From: Salimicrobium flavidum
GTDB taxonomy: Bacteria > Bacillota > Bacilli > Bacillales > Halobacillaceae
NCBI RefSeq assembly: GCF_900156645.1
Contig: NZ_FTOC01000002.1
Location: 1 to 64,000, forward strand
Length of the DNA stretch: 64,000 nt
Reading direction: 5' to 3'
The notes beneath the pieces were generated by a model. It saw only the letters and a program-made list of their open reading frames with translations. It was not told where the DNA came from and ran no database searches. Below are positions 7,692 through 15,469 of the stretch, piece by piece. The position numbers were made by a program, and so were the translations under genes. Within the stretch, counting starts at the first letter, position 1. Every line of letters begins with the position of its first letter.

Positions 7692-7730
7692 AAAAGAGTT
7701 CACCTCGTAAAAGAGAGGAACTCTTTTTTT
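7692..7730 (+). terminator. Terminator after zinc-ribbon gene
   Basis: AAAAGAGTTCACCTC...GAGGAACTCTTTT stem and T-run, 4 nt after the stop codon. Confidence 0.85.
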
Positions 7731-7840
7731 GTGTTCTGTTTTTTGAAGTGGCCGGCGCTCTCTTTTTCATATGAGCACCTTATAAAATCAGTTATTCCTG
7801 TGCTCATCATCTCCACGGAATTCCGAACACCTTAAAACAT

Positions 7841-8014
7841 GGCTCTGTTATCGTTTGTTGTTGATATTCGTCTCTTCAGGTGGAAGCTTGCCGCGGGCAT
7901 GGCGGAAATTTCCCGAAGCTCCCTCTGGTCGTTCCGGGGGATATTCCTTCCATGCCAGTCCCGCAGGCGTCCCCACCTTCCGTTCCTATGATCAACAATA
8001 GGCTTGAACAGAGC
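7841..8014. repeat. Repeat A copy 1 (about 174 bp palindromic element)
   Basis: Ends are inverted (GGCTCTGTTA at the left, AACAGAGC at the right). The interior has the family signature GGAAGCTTGCCGCGGGCATG on one arm and CCCGCAGGCGTCCCCACC on the other, able to fold into a long imperfect hairpin. Related copies are at 11177, 15034, 22591, 25371, 14836 and 50155. It has no coding capacity. A separate stem (GAGCAC...GTGCTC, 7774-7806) lies just upstream in the 7731-8079 gap. Confidence 0.85.
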
Positions 8015-8029
8015 TTGAAACATAAATAA

Positions 8030-8071
8030 ATGCGACACTCAGGCCGGAAAATCCGTCGTGAGTGTCGCATT
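8030..8071 (-). terminator. Terminator of gntP
   Basis: A TGCGACACTCA...TGAGTGTCGCA stem lies immediately downstream of gntP on the minus strand, with an A/T-rich tail. Confidence 0.85.
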
Positions 8072-8079
8072 TGTTTTTG

Positions 8080-9423
8080 TTATATAAAGAATATACCGAG
8101 AATCAGAGCAACCGACAGACCGACCAGGCCGATCAGTGTTTCCATGACGGTCCATGTTTTCAACGTGTCTTTCACATCGAGGCCGAAGAACCGGTTCACA
8201 AGCCAGAATCCGGAATCGTTGACGTGGGAGAGGACGGTCGCACCTGCGGCGATCGAGATGACGATCAAACCGAGAGCCGGTCCTTCCAGTCCGGTGACAT
8301 CAATGACCGGCGAAATAAGTCCGGCAGCTGTCACCATCGAAACGGTCGCTGACCCTTGAGCTACGCGCACGATAGCCGCGATCAGGAAGGCGAGAAGGAT
8401 CGGAGGCAATGGAGACCCTGCCATCATTTCCCCGAGGACGTCGCCGACTCCTGATTGAATGAGCATTTCTTTGAAAACACCACCGGCACCTGTGACAAGA
8501 ATGATGATACCGGCTGGTTCCAGCGCTTTCGTTGCGATATCCTGAACTTCCTGACGGGAATAGCCCCGGCGCGTACCGAGAAGCGTAAACGTTAGAAGTG
8601 TAGCAAAAGTCAAGGCTACAATCGGGTTACCGACGAACGTGGTAATCGCACGTACTGTACTGCCCTCCGGGAAAATGATGGTGGAGGCCGTGTTGACCAG
8701 AATCAACACGAGCGGTACAAGAATGATAGAAGTGATCATCCAGAAACTTGGCAGGTCCTTTTCATATTCTTTCTCTTCAAAATCCATGTAATCAGGGACT
8801 GCGACATCGATCCGTTTACCGATGTAGCGGCCGAACAGAGGCCCGGCGATGAGCATGGAAGGGATACCTGCAAGAATACCGAAGAAAATGACCCAGCCGA
8901 GGTCCGCGCCGATGAGATCCGCAACAGCGATCGGTCCCGGTGTCGGCGGTATGTAACTGTGAGTGACGGCAAGACCGGCGAGAAGCGGGATACCATAGTG
9001 GAGAAGGGATTTCCCGGTTTTTTTCGCCAGTCCGTAAACGATTGGTACAAGAATAATGAAACCTACGTCGAAGAAGACGGGGATTGCGACGAGGAACCCG
9101 GCGACGCCGAGTGCCCACTGGGAGTTATCTTCCCCGAATTTACTCAGTAACGATTGAGCGAGACGTTCGACTCCTCCGGAAACTTCGAGCATCTTACCGA
9201 ACATGGCCCCGAGTCCGACGACGATGGCGACGAAGCCGAGTGTGCCTCCCATTCCGCTTTCAACGGTTTCAATGACTTCTCCGAGCGGCATGCCTGCGGC
9301 GATACCGACAAGAAGACTGACGATCATGAGTGATACGAACGCGTGCAGTTTGGTACGAATAACAAGAAATAATAGTCCGAAAATACCTGCGACCGCGATC
9401 AGAATTAGCATAGTTGATGACAT
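8080..9423 (-). CDS. gntP: Gluconate:H+ symporter
   Basis: A 447-aa polytopic membrane protein (12 or more hydrophobic segments) of the GntP family, importing gluconate or a related sugar acid. Family motifs include GxGFGxxLGxxxE-like segments near residues 60-75, the DVGFIILVP region near 118 and SHVNDSGFW near 398. It stands alone on the minus strand, divergent from an RpiR-type regulator at 9613. Two cre sites in the shared promoter region indicate CcpA-mediated glucose repression. No gluconate kinase is adjacent, so the true substrate could be another aldonate. Confidence 0.9.
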   Translation of the reverse strand: MSSTMLILIAVAGIFGLLFLVIRTKLHAFVSLMIVSLLVGIAAGMPLGEVIETVESGMGGTLGFVAIVVGLGAMFGKMLEVSGGVERLAQSLLSKFGEDNSQWALGVAGFLVAIPVFFDVGFIILVPIVYGLAKKTGKSLLHYGIPLLAGLAVTHSYIPPTPGPIAVADLIGADLGWVIFFGILAGIPSMLIAGPLFGRYIGKRIDVAVPDYMDFEEKEYEKDLPSFWMITSIILVPLVLILVNTASTIIFPEGSTVRAITTFVGNPIVALTFATLLTFTLLGTRRGYSRQEVQDIATKALEPAGIIILVTGAGGVFKEMLIQSGVGDVLGEMMAGSPLPPILLAFLIAAIVRVAQGSATVSMVTAAGLISPVIDVTGLEGPALGLIVISIAAGATVLSHVNDSGFWLVNRFFGLDVKDTLKTWTVMETLIGLVGLSVALILGIFFI

Positions 9424-9497
9424 GACTGGTTCCTCCTGTGTATGTAAGTGATTTCAATTTTTTCTGTATCGCTCATACTACATGAAAAAAATTTTCG

Positions 9498-9512
9498 TTG
9501 CAATCGTTTACA
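9498..9512. promoter_or_regulatory. cre site (CcpA) between gntP and rpiR-type gene
   Basis: TTGCAATCGTTTACA fits the catabolite-responsive element consensus WTGNAANCGNWWNCA without mismatch. It lies 75 nt upstream of gntP. Confidence 0.7.
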
Positions 9513-9529
9513 GAAAAATTTTTTTCTTT

Positions 9530-9544
9530 TTGTAAGCGATAGCA
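9530..9544. promoter_or_regulatory. Second cre site (CcpA)
   Basis: TTGTAAGCGATAGCA also fits the cre consensus fully. It is 32 nt (about three helical turns) from the first site, so both lie on the same DNA face. Confidence 0.7.
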
Positions 9545-9612
9545 AAATTCTTTTCTTTCATCGTTCATTCGTATTATGATTAACTTACCAGTAATGAAGG
9601 GGAGAGAAGTCT

Positions 9613-10470
9613 ATGGCGGCCAAAGAAAAGAAGCACTGTCTCATCCGGATCCGCTCGGAATATCCTCAATTCACCCAGACGGAACGGAAAGTGGCGGATT
9701 ATATCATCGAGCATCCGGAAAGAATCGTGAAGGGAACGATCAATGAGGTGGCTGATGAGATTGGCATCGCCGTCTCCACCGTTTTCCGTTTCTGCAAAAC
9801 GATGGGCTTTAAAGGGTATCAGGATATGAAAATCGAACTGGCTTCTGAGTTGGTCGGATCAGAGAAGGAAGAGCTCGAAAGCATTATTGAGACCGATGAT
9901 GAAGCGAAGGTGACGGAAAAAGTGTTCCGTTCCAACATGCGGACTATTGAAGAGACGATGGAAGTACTTGATGCGGAGGAAGTAGCGAAAGCCGTGAAAC
10001 TTTTCCGTGAAGCGGGGAAGATCGAATTTTTCGGCTGCGGCGGTTCGAATATCATCGCGCAGGATGCGTATCATAAAATGATTCGTACCGGCCTTCCGGT
10101 GTTCAGTCAGCTCGACACCCATATGCAGATGATGTCCGCCTCTCAGATGAAAAGTACGGATGTCGCTGTCCTCATTTCCCATTCCGGGACGACCAAAGAT
10201 GTCCTCGATATGCTCCATATTTTGAAAAGCAATCACGTCCCGGTGATAGCGATCACTAATTTTGCGAAATCTCCGTTAAGAGAACGCTCGGACGTTGTTC
10301 TCTCCACGATTGCGGAAGAAGCGGATTATCGTCCGCAGAGTCTGTCATCCGCGATGTCCCAGATGAGTGTGATCGACGCCTTATACGTGAACCTTCTCGT
10401 TGCAGGAAAAGGAGATGGGACGTCCGCCTGGGAAAAAATAACGAGTGCCGTTACCGGGAAGAAAATGTAG
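9613..10470 (+). CDS. MurR/RpiR-family transcriptional regulator
   Basis: A 285-aa regulator with an N-terminal HTH_6 domain (residues 10-85; helix-turn-helix around VADEIGIAVSTVFRFCKTMG) and a C-terminal SIS sugar-phosphate-binding domain (about 125-265; ISHSGTTKD motif near 188). ATG 9613 follows GGGGAGA. It is divergent from gntP, so it very likely controls that permease in response to a phosphorylated sugar acid. Whether it activates or represses cannot be told. Confidence 0.9.
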   Translation: MAAKEKKHCLIRIRSEYPQFTQTERKVADYIIEHPERIVKGTINEVADEIGIAVSTVFRFCKTMGFKGYQDMKIELASELVGSEKEELESIIETDDEAKVTEKVFRSNMRTIEETMEVLDAEEVAKAVKLFREAGKIEFFGCGGSNIIAQDAYHKMIRTGLPVFSQLDTHMQMMSASQMKSTDVAVLISHSGTTKDVLDMLHILKSNHVPVIAITNFAKSPLRERSDVVLSTIAEEADYRPQSLSSAMSQMSVIDALYVNLLVAGKGDGTSAWEKITSAVTGKKM

Positions 10471-10548
10471 AGGCAGAAGTTTTGAAATGAAAAGAAATGG
10501 CTGGCTATAATGAAGAAGTGTAATAACGAAGGACGAGGAGGAACGATT

Positions 10549-11118
10549 ATGAATGCGAACGACGTGAAACAGTACCGTCAGCCTGATTATGATATTGATG
10601 ACATGTTTATCGAACGTTGGTCTCCGCGGTCATTCCAGGAGAAAGAAGTGCCGCAGGAGGATCTCATGAGTGTATTTGAAGCGGCTCGTTGGGCCCCTTC
10701 CTCGATGAACATGCAACCGTGGCGTTTCATCGTTGCGAGAACGGAAGAAGACCGGGAACGGTTCCATTCTTTCGTGATGGACGGCAATTTGAAATGGTGT
10801 GAAAAAGCGCCGGTACTCGCGCTGATCATTTCCGACAAAGATGCTGCGACGCACGCTTTCGACAGTGGGGCAGCCTGGGGATTCCTTTCTCTGCAGGCAC
10901 GTAAAAATGGTCTGATTACGCATGCCATGGGCGGTTTTTACAAAGACAAGGCTCGTGAAGTGCTGGAAATACCGGAGAGATACGATATCCAGGCACTGGT
11001 TGCTATCGGTTATCAGGGTGAAAAAGAAAAGCTCGAAGAAGAAATGCAGCAGCGGGAACAGCCATCTCCGCGTCGACCTGTCGAAGAGTCTTTGATGGAG
11101 GGCTCTTTTAAGGAATAA
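10549..11118 (+). CDS. Nitroreductase-family FMN oxidoreductase
   Basis: A 189-aa protein of the nitroreductase fold. The FMN-binding signature RWSPRSFQEKEVP is at residues 21-33, AARWAPSSMNMQPWRF at about 45-60 (the family SxxNxQPW element), and a C-terminal IGYQG. ATG 10549 follows GAGGAGG; a longer frame from 10510 lacks a site. It probably reduces quinones, nitro compounds or other electrophiles with NAD(P)H. It is monocistronic with a terminator after the stop. The substrate is not predictable. Confidence 0.85.
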   Translation: MNANDVKQYRQPDYDIDDMFIERWSPRSFQEKEVPQEDLMSVFEAARWAPSSMNMQPWRFIVARTEEDRERFHSFVMDGNLKWCEKAPVLALIISDKDAATHAFDSGAAWGFLSLQARKNGLITHAMGGFYKDKAREVLEIPERYDIQALVAIGYQGEKEKLEEEMQQREQPSPRRPVEESLMEGSFKE

Positions 11119-11125
11119 TGCAAAG

Positions 11126-11171
11126 AACCACCGAATTTTCCAGGGGTTACCCGGAATTCGGTGGTTTTTTT
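11126..11171 (+). terminator. Terminator after nitroreductase gene
   Basis: AACCACCGAATTTTCC...GGAATTCGGTGGTT stem with seven T residues. Confidence 0.85.
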
Positions 11172-11176
11172 ATATA

Positions 11177-11350
11177 GGCTCTGTTATCGTGGTTAGTTGA
11201 TTTTTATCTCTACGGGTGGAAGCTTGCCGCGGGCATGACGTAACCTTCCGGAATCTCCCTACGCTCGATTCCGGTGATTTTCCGTTCATGCTACTCCCGC
11301 AGGCGTCTCCACCCTTCGTTCTAAAATCAACGACAGGCTTCAACAGAGTC
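11177..11350. repeat. Repeat A copy 2
   Basis: Same 174-bp length as copy 1, with GGCTCTGTTATCG at the left and CAACAGAGTC at the right. It starts only 6 nt after the nitroreductase terminator. It is closely related (most positions identical) to the inverted copy at 15034-15207. The rest of the 11119-11833 gap is filled by a diverged segment (11428-11540) and a repeat B array. Confidence 0.85.
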
Positions 11351-11427
11351 TTTATATAAGATGGACCAGTCGTCTTGTTTATGTTTGTGCTGCATTCATC
11401 AGGACTGTAAGGTGATGAACGTGACAT

Positions 11428-11540
11428 ATGTCTGAGTTACCATACGTTCAACGAAGGTTTTCGTTATGGAATGTCTCATAAATGATTTTTCTGCGACGTT
11501 CACCAGGGATTTCAGCGGTGAACGTAGTGAAGCGATCAGG
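11428..11540. repeat. Diverged palindromic segment (repeat C-like)
   Basis: It contains short inverted and direct pieces (GAACGT, TCATAAATGA, GGTGAACG) in an order that loosely recalls 36680-36790 next to another repeat B array. I see no gene. Similarity is low and the relationship is tentative. Confidence 0.35.
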
Positions 11541-11833
11541 GTTCGTGCTTATGCCAGAACTTCTAATCGGGGTGGCTCCGCTTTTCATGTCTAGCTTCAT
11601 CACCCAGAAACCGTAGCCATAAGTAGCCATGTTTTTTGGGGGAAACACCCAAAAGAGAACACGTCTACTTATCGCTTAGGTTTCTAAGCAGGGTGATTCC
11701 GCTTTTCATGTCTAGCTACAGCTTCCAGAAATTCGTGTCATAAGTAGCTCGGATCAGAGAAAGGAAAGAGCACCTTTTGTCTGATCAATCTACTTATGCC
11801 AGTATTTCTAAACGGAAGCTTTCGCTTTTCTTT
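11541..11833. repeat. Repeat B array abutting the SDR stop codon
   Basis: Two units of a stem-loop repeat. Each has an outer arm CTTATGCCAG...TTCT pairing with AGAA...CATAAGTAG and an inner arm such as GGGGTGGCTCC / CACCC around a conserved loop GCTTTTCATGTCTAGCT. The right end (GGAAGCTTTCGCTTTTC) runs straight into the SDR stop codon at 11834. Arrays at 15268-15469 and 36822-37118 have the same orientation relative to the neighbouring gene. Confidence 0.75.
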
Positions 11834-12595
11834 TTAAAACGAAGAGGTCCAGCCGGCGTCTGTAGTTACAACAGTGCCGTTGACGAAGCTTGCTTCATCG
11901 GAGGCGAGGAATACTGCCACCTTTGCAATTTCTTCCGGAGAACCTGTACGCGGGCTGAGTCCATGAGTCATCCCGGCACGTTTCATACCTGCTTCGCTTG
12001 CTCCCTGCATCGTCGAGCCGATATTCGTTTCGACGGCACCAGGAGCGATGGCGTTACAGCGAATCCCTTTATCAGCATACATAAATCCTGTGTTTTTCGT
12101 GAAACCGACGACGGCATGTTTCGATGCCGTATAGATAGCACCTGCGTGAGCTCCGTTCAGACCGCCGGTAGAAGCGGTATTGATAATGACACCGCTTTCT
12201 TTTTCGAGAAAAATCGGTAACGCTTTTCTCGTTGCGCGCATGACGCCTTTCGTATTGATATCAAACACCTTATCCCATTTCTCGTCTGTGATTTCTCCGG
12301 CCGGCTCCATGCCATCCATAATCCCTGCGTTGTTCACAAGAATATCAAGGGTGCCGTATTGTTTTACGGCCGTATCGACCATGTTGTCGATGTCTTCCTG
12401 ACTAGTAACATTTACTGTCACAGCAGTAGCTGACCCGTCCTTATCCTTAATCTCTTTCACTACTTCCTGAAGACCATGTTCATTCATATCTGCGGCTACA
12501 ACGTTCGCTCCTTCTTTGGCAAAAAGAATAGCCATCGCTCTGCCCATTCCTGAAGCAGCCCCTGTGACAATCGCTGTTTTGTCTTTCAGTTTCAT
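11834..12595 (-). CDS. Short-chain dehydrogenase/reductase
   Basis: A 253-aa classical SDR. The cofactor motif TGAASGMGRA is at residues 11-20, NNAG at about 88-91, and the catalytic Ser/Tyr/Lys in NTAS and YTASK (Tyr155, Lys159 region). An acidic Asp at the end of strand beta-2 (ADMNE) favours NAD(H) over NADP(H). It resembles 3-oxoacyl-ACP reductase or glucose dehydrogenase-like enzymes, but the substrate is unknown. It is divergent from a TetR regulator at 12790. Its stop codon directly touches a repeat B array. Confidence 0.85.
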   Translation of the reverse strand: MKLKDKTAIVTGAASGMGRAMAILFAKEGANVVAADMNEHGLQEVVKEIKDKDGSATAVTVNVTSQEDIDNMVDTAVKQYGTLDILVNNAGIMDGMEPAGEITDEKWDKVFDINTKGVMRATRKALPIFLEKESGVIINTASTGGLNGAHAGAIYTASKHAVVGFTKNTGFMYADKGIRCNAIAPGAVETNIGSTMQGASEAGMKRAGMTHGLSPRTGSPEEIAKVAVFLASDEASFVNGTVVTTDAGWTSSF

Positions 12596-12634
12596 AATCC
12601 GTCACTCCTTTTCATGTGTGCTGAAATGAAATTT

Positions 12635-12648
12635 TAGACAGGTGTCTA
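12635..12648. promoter_or_regulatory. Candidate TetR-family operator
   Basis: TAGACAGGTGTCTA is a perfect palindrome with 6-bp arms and 2-nt spacer, 40 nt upstream of the SDR start and within its likely promoter. A half-like AACCTGT follows at 12651-12657. It is the best candidate binding site for the divergent TetR regulator. Confidence 0.55.
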
Positions 12649-12789
12649 TTAACCTGTATTTCAAGTATAATGGACCTATGAAACATCTACAATTCACAAT
12701 AACGAACATAATGTTTATTAATGGATGATTCTTTGCTATTAAGAAAGAAAAAGAACAATATCATACAAAAATTACGGAGGTGTAAAGTT

Positions 12790-13347
12790 TTGGACCGGAG
12801 AATCAGGAGGACGAAAGCGGTGTTCAAAGATACGATCATAGACCTGATGCGCGAGTACAAATACAAGGATATTTCTGTAACGGATATCGTTAAAAATGCT
12901 GATTACAGCCGGGCTGCTTTCTATACACATTTCAAAGATAAGGAAGCTTTGCTTGAAGAACTGACCGAAGACGTGATCGAAGACCTGAAACAGGCGTATG
13001 AAGAACCTTATCATGAGGTGAAACCATTCCACGTTCATACGCTGAAGCCGGAGAACATCAAAATTTTTCATCATGTTTTTGCCCATAAAGATTTTTATTA
13101 CGTCGTCATCCATTCCGAGGCGCTACCGGGGTTCCAAAAAATGATCACTTATCAGCTGAAGGAACTGTTGCTTTCCGATTTCAACCGGAGGACGGAAGAG
13201 CTGAAATTAGAAAAAGAGTTGCTGGCAGGGTACCAGGCCTATGCCATTTACGGCATGATTATGGAGTGGGTGGAAGGGGGATACAAATATTCCGCTGATT
13301 ACATGGCGTCACAACTGCTACTGATTTTGCAGGAAAGGTTCTCCTGA
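12790..13347 (+). CDS. TetR-family transcriptional regulator
   Basis: A 185-aa regulator with an N-terminal TetR HTH (residues 5-55; VTDIVKNADYSRAAFYTHF contains the recognition helix) and a C-terminal all-helical ligand/dimer domain. The start chosen is TTG 12790, 8 nt after GGAGGTG; the upstream ATG at 12721 would add 23 residues and put the ribosome site inside the gene. It is divergent from the SDR gene and precedes the GltS-type symporter by 61 nt, so it may control either or both. Confidence 0.85.
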   Translation: MDRRIRRTKAVFKDTIIDLMREYKYKDISVTDIVKNADYSRAAFYTHFKDKEALLEELTEDVIEDLKQAYEEPYHEVKPFHVHTLKPENIKIFHHVFAHKDFYYVVIHSEALPGFQKMITYQLKELLLSDFNRRTEELKLEKELLAGYQAYAIYGMIMEWVEGGYKYSADYMASQLLLILQERFS

Positions 13348-13408
13348 CGTTTATTTCCAACCATCCGTGGGAAAAACAAAAGAAGTTTACGCAGAGAGGA
13401 GAATCAAT

Positions 13409-14830
13409 ATGACAGCCAACGTAATAGGTTTTGCTCTATTAGTCATGGGTATATTTTTGCTTGTAGGAAAACTTATCAGAGTCAGTGTACCGTTGTTCCA
13501 GTCGCTGTTCCTTCCAAGTTCCATCCTTGGAGGGTTCGCAGCACTTATACTCGGGCCACAGGTCCTCGGGAATCTTATGGCGCCTTTGCTCGGAGACGAT
13601 TCATTCTGGGCCACAGGACTTTTTACAGATAGTATCACAGAGGTGTGGGCCGCACTTCCTGGACTGATGATCAACGTCATCTTCGCTTCGTTATTCATCG
13701 GGAAGAAAACACCCTCGCTGAAAATGATATGGGAATATGGAGGTCCGCAGCTCTCCTTCGGCTGGATGGTCGGCTGGGGGCAATATGTCGTCGGATTGCT
13801 CATCGCACTGTTGATTCTTACCCCGTTTTTCGATATTCCTCCGATGGCCGGGGCACTTATTGAAATCGGCTTTGAAGGTGGCCACGGAACCGCTGCCGGA
13901 ATGCAGAGTACATTCGAGGAACTCGGGTTCCCGGAGGCGTATGACCTTGCGGTAGGTTTGGCGACCATCGGTATTTTATCCGGAGTTATCATCGGTATTG
14001 TTCTCATTAATATCGCTGCGAGAAAAAAGCAGACAGCTCTCGATATGGATGAGGAAGCTTTCACCGTTCTACAGAAACTCGGAATCCGGGAGTTCGAAAA
14101 CAGAGAAGCAGCCGGAAAAATGACGGTGCGCTCCGAGTCGATAGAACCTTTGTCTTTTCACGTAGCCATGATCAGTATCGCTATTATGATCGGCTATGGT
14201 ATCCAACAGGGGCTTGTCGGTCTTGAAGCGATTACCTGGGGGCCGTGGACGGATACATACGTGATGACTTATGTTCCTTTGTTCCCGCTTGCCATGATCG
14301 GCGGCATTCTGTTGCAAATGTTTTTGGATCGATTCGACCGCTTCAATCTGGTAGACAGACAGATGGTGATGAGGGTCCAGGGACTCTCCCTTGATGTCCT
14401 CATCCTCACCGCGATTGCGACGATTTCGCTCGCCGTCATCGGCGAATATTTCATACCGTTCCTTCTTCTTGCAGTAGCGGGAATCGGTTGGAACGTAGTG
14501 GCTTTCCAGATGTTTGCGAAGAAAATGATTCCTACCTATTGGTTTGAGCGCGGGATCGGGGACTTCGGTCAGTCGATGGGTATTACGGCTACGGGTCTTC
14601 TTCTTATGAGAATCGTCGACCCGAACGTCGAAACGCCCGCTCTCGAAGCTTTCGGTTACAAGCAGTTGATCTATGAACCCTTCCTCGGCGGAGGTCTTGT
14701 CACGGCCCTTTCCGTACCGGTGATTTACGCGACAGGGCCGATCCCTTTCCTTATTTTTGCATCGGTGATGACTCTCATTGGATGGGCTGTCGGTATTTTC
14801 TACTTTGGAAAACAGAAAGCTGAGTCTTAA
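13409..14830 (+). CDS. GltS-family sodium:glutamate-type symporter
   Basis: A 473-aa protein with about 12 membrane segments. It belongs to the sodium/glutamate symporter superfamily: two inverted halves, with FEGGHGTAAGM near residue 157 and a matching DFGQSMGITATGL in the second half. ATG 13409 follows GAGAGGAGA. It probably imports an anionic amino acid or related carboxylate with Na+, plausible in a halophile. The divergent GltS subfamily makes glutamate only one option. It lies behind the TetR gene in the same direction. Confidence 0.8.
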   Translation: MTANVIGFALLVMGIFLLVGKLIRVSVPLFQSLFLPSSILGGFAALILGPQVLGNLMAPLLGDDSFWATGLFTDSITEVWAALPGLMINVIFASLFIGKKTPSLKMIWEYGGPQLSFGWMVGWGQYVVGLLIALLILTPFFDIPPMAGALIEIGFEGGHGTAAGMQSTFEELGFPEAYDLAVGLATIGILSGVIIGIVLINIAARKKQTALDMDEEAFTVLQKLGIREFENREAAGKMTVRSESIEPLSFHVAMISIAIMIGYGIQQGLVGLEAITWGPWTDTYVMTYVPLFPLAMIGGILLQMFLDRFDRFNLVDRQMVMRVQGLSLDVLILTAIATISLAVIGEYFIPFLLLAVAGIGWNVVAFQMFAKKMIPTYWFERGIGDFGQSMGITATGLLLMRIVDPNVETPALEAFGYKQLIYEPFLGGGLVTALSVPVIYATGPIPFLIFASVMTLIGWAVGIFYFGKQKAES

Positions 14831-14835
14831 GAAAA

Positions 14836-14989
14836 GGCTACCCTGAAAATAAATATTCAGGCGGACGCTTTCCGCGGGCAATGCTTCAGCCTCCTCGTTT
14901 CCCTGCGGGGTCTTCAGCTATTGCTATTCCCGTCGGAGTCGCCGCCTTTCTCTATATCCACCCTATCAAACTCGAATCATAACAGAGCC
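14836..14989. repeat. Repeat A variant (GCGGACGC subtype)
   Basis: About 154 bp. Core AGGCGGACGCTTTCCGCGGG pairs with a CCCGTCGGAGTCGCCGCCT arm, and the right end is AACAGAGCC. The same subtype recurs at 25371-25544 with near-identical central sequence. It begins 6 nt after the symporter stop codon and may double as its transcription end. Confidence 0.8.
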
Positions 14990-15033
14990 CGAAAATTTTC
15001 ATGTCTCATGGTGCAAATATCTTTGCATGAACG

Positions 15034-15207
15034 TCTCTGTTAAAGCCTGATGTTGATTTTAGAACGAAGGGTGGAGACGCCTGCGGGAGAAGCATGAACG
15101 GAAAATCACCGGAGTCGAACGTAGGGAGATTCCGGAAGTTTTCGTCATGCCCGCGGCAAGCTTCCACCCGTAGAGGTAAAAATCAATTAGGAACGATAAC
15201 AGAGCCT
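15034..15207. repeat. Repeat A copy in inverted orientation
   Basis: The reverse complement of this segment closely matches 11177-11350 over its whole 174 bp. It is immediately followed by an intrinsic terminator. Confidence 0.85.
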
Positions 15208-15250
15208 AAAAAAAGCCTTTGCTGCCTATTAGGAGCAGCAAAGGTTTTTT
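15208..15250. terminator. Bidirectional terminator
   Basis: A-run, CCTTTGCTGC...GCAGCAAAGG stem, T-run. It lies between the symporter gene and the repeat B array behind murJ. Confidence 0.8.
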
Positions 15251-15267
15251 GTATGGATAGCATCGCT

Positions 15268-15469
15268 TTTTTTACCAGCTACAGCTTCCAGAAATTCATG
15301 TCAGGGTCGTTCACTTACCTTAGAGCTTTTGAACGGGCTTTTCCACTTTTATGTCCAGCTACAGCTTCCAGAAATTCGTGTCATAAGTAGCCCGGATCAG
15401 GAAAGTGCGCCTTTTATCTGACCGATCTACTTATGCCAGCATTTCTCAACAGAAGCTTCCGCTTTTCTT
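15268..15469. repeat. Repeat B array abutting the murJ stop codon
   Basis: It contains the conserved string AGCTACAGCTTCCAGAAATT twice, the arms CATAAGTAG and CTACTTATGCCAG, and ends with GAAGCTTCCGCTTTTCTT, after which the murJ stop codon follows at once (15470-15472). Confidence 0.75.

Noticed and set aside
11777-12220. 147-codon plus-strand frame
   Set aside because: Antisense to the SDR 3' part and extending into repeat B; no start site.
14069-14881. 270-codon frame antisense to the GltS-type gene
   Set aside because: Charged, low-complexity shadow of a membrane protein gene that also runs into the repeat.
7841-15207. Possible CRISPR array from the recurring repeats
   Set aside because: Copies are far apart, 150-180 bp long, palindromic and without regular spacers or cas genes.
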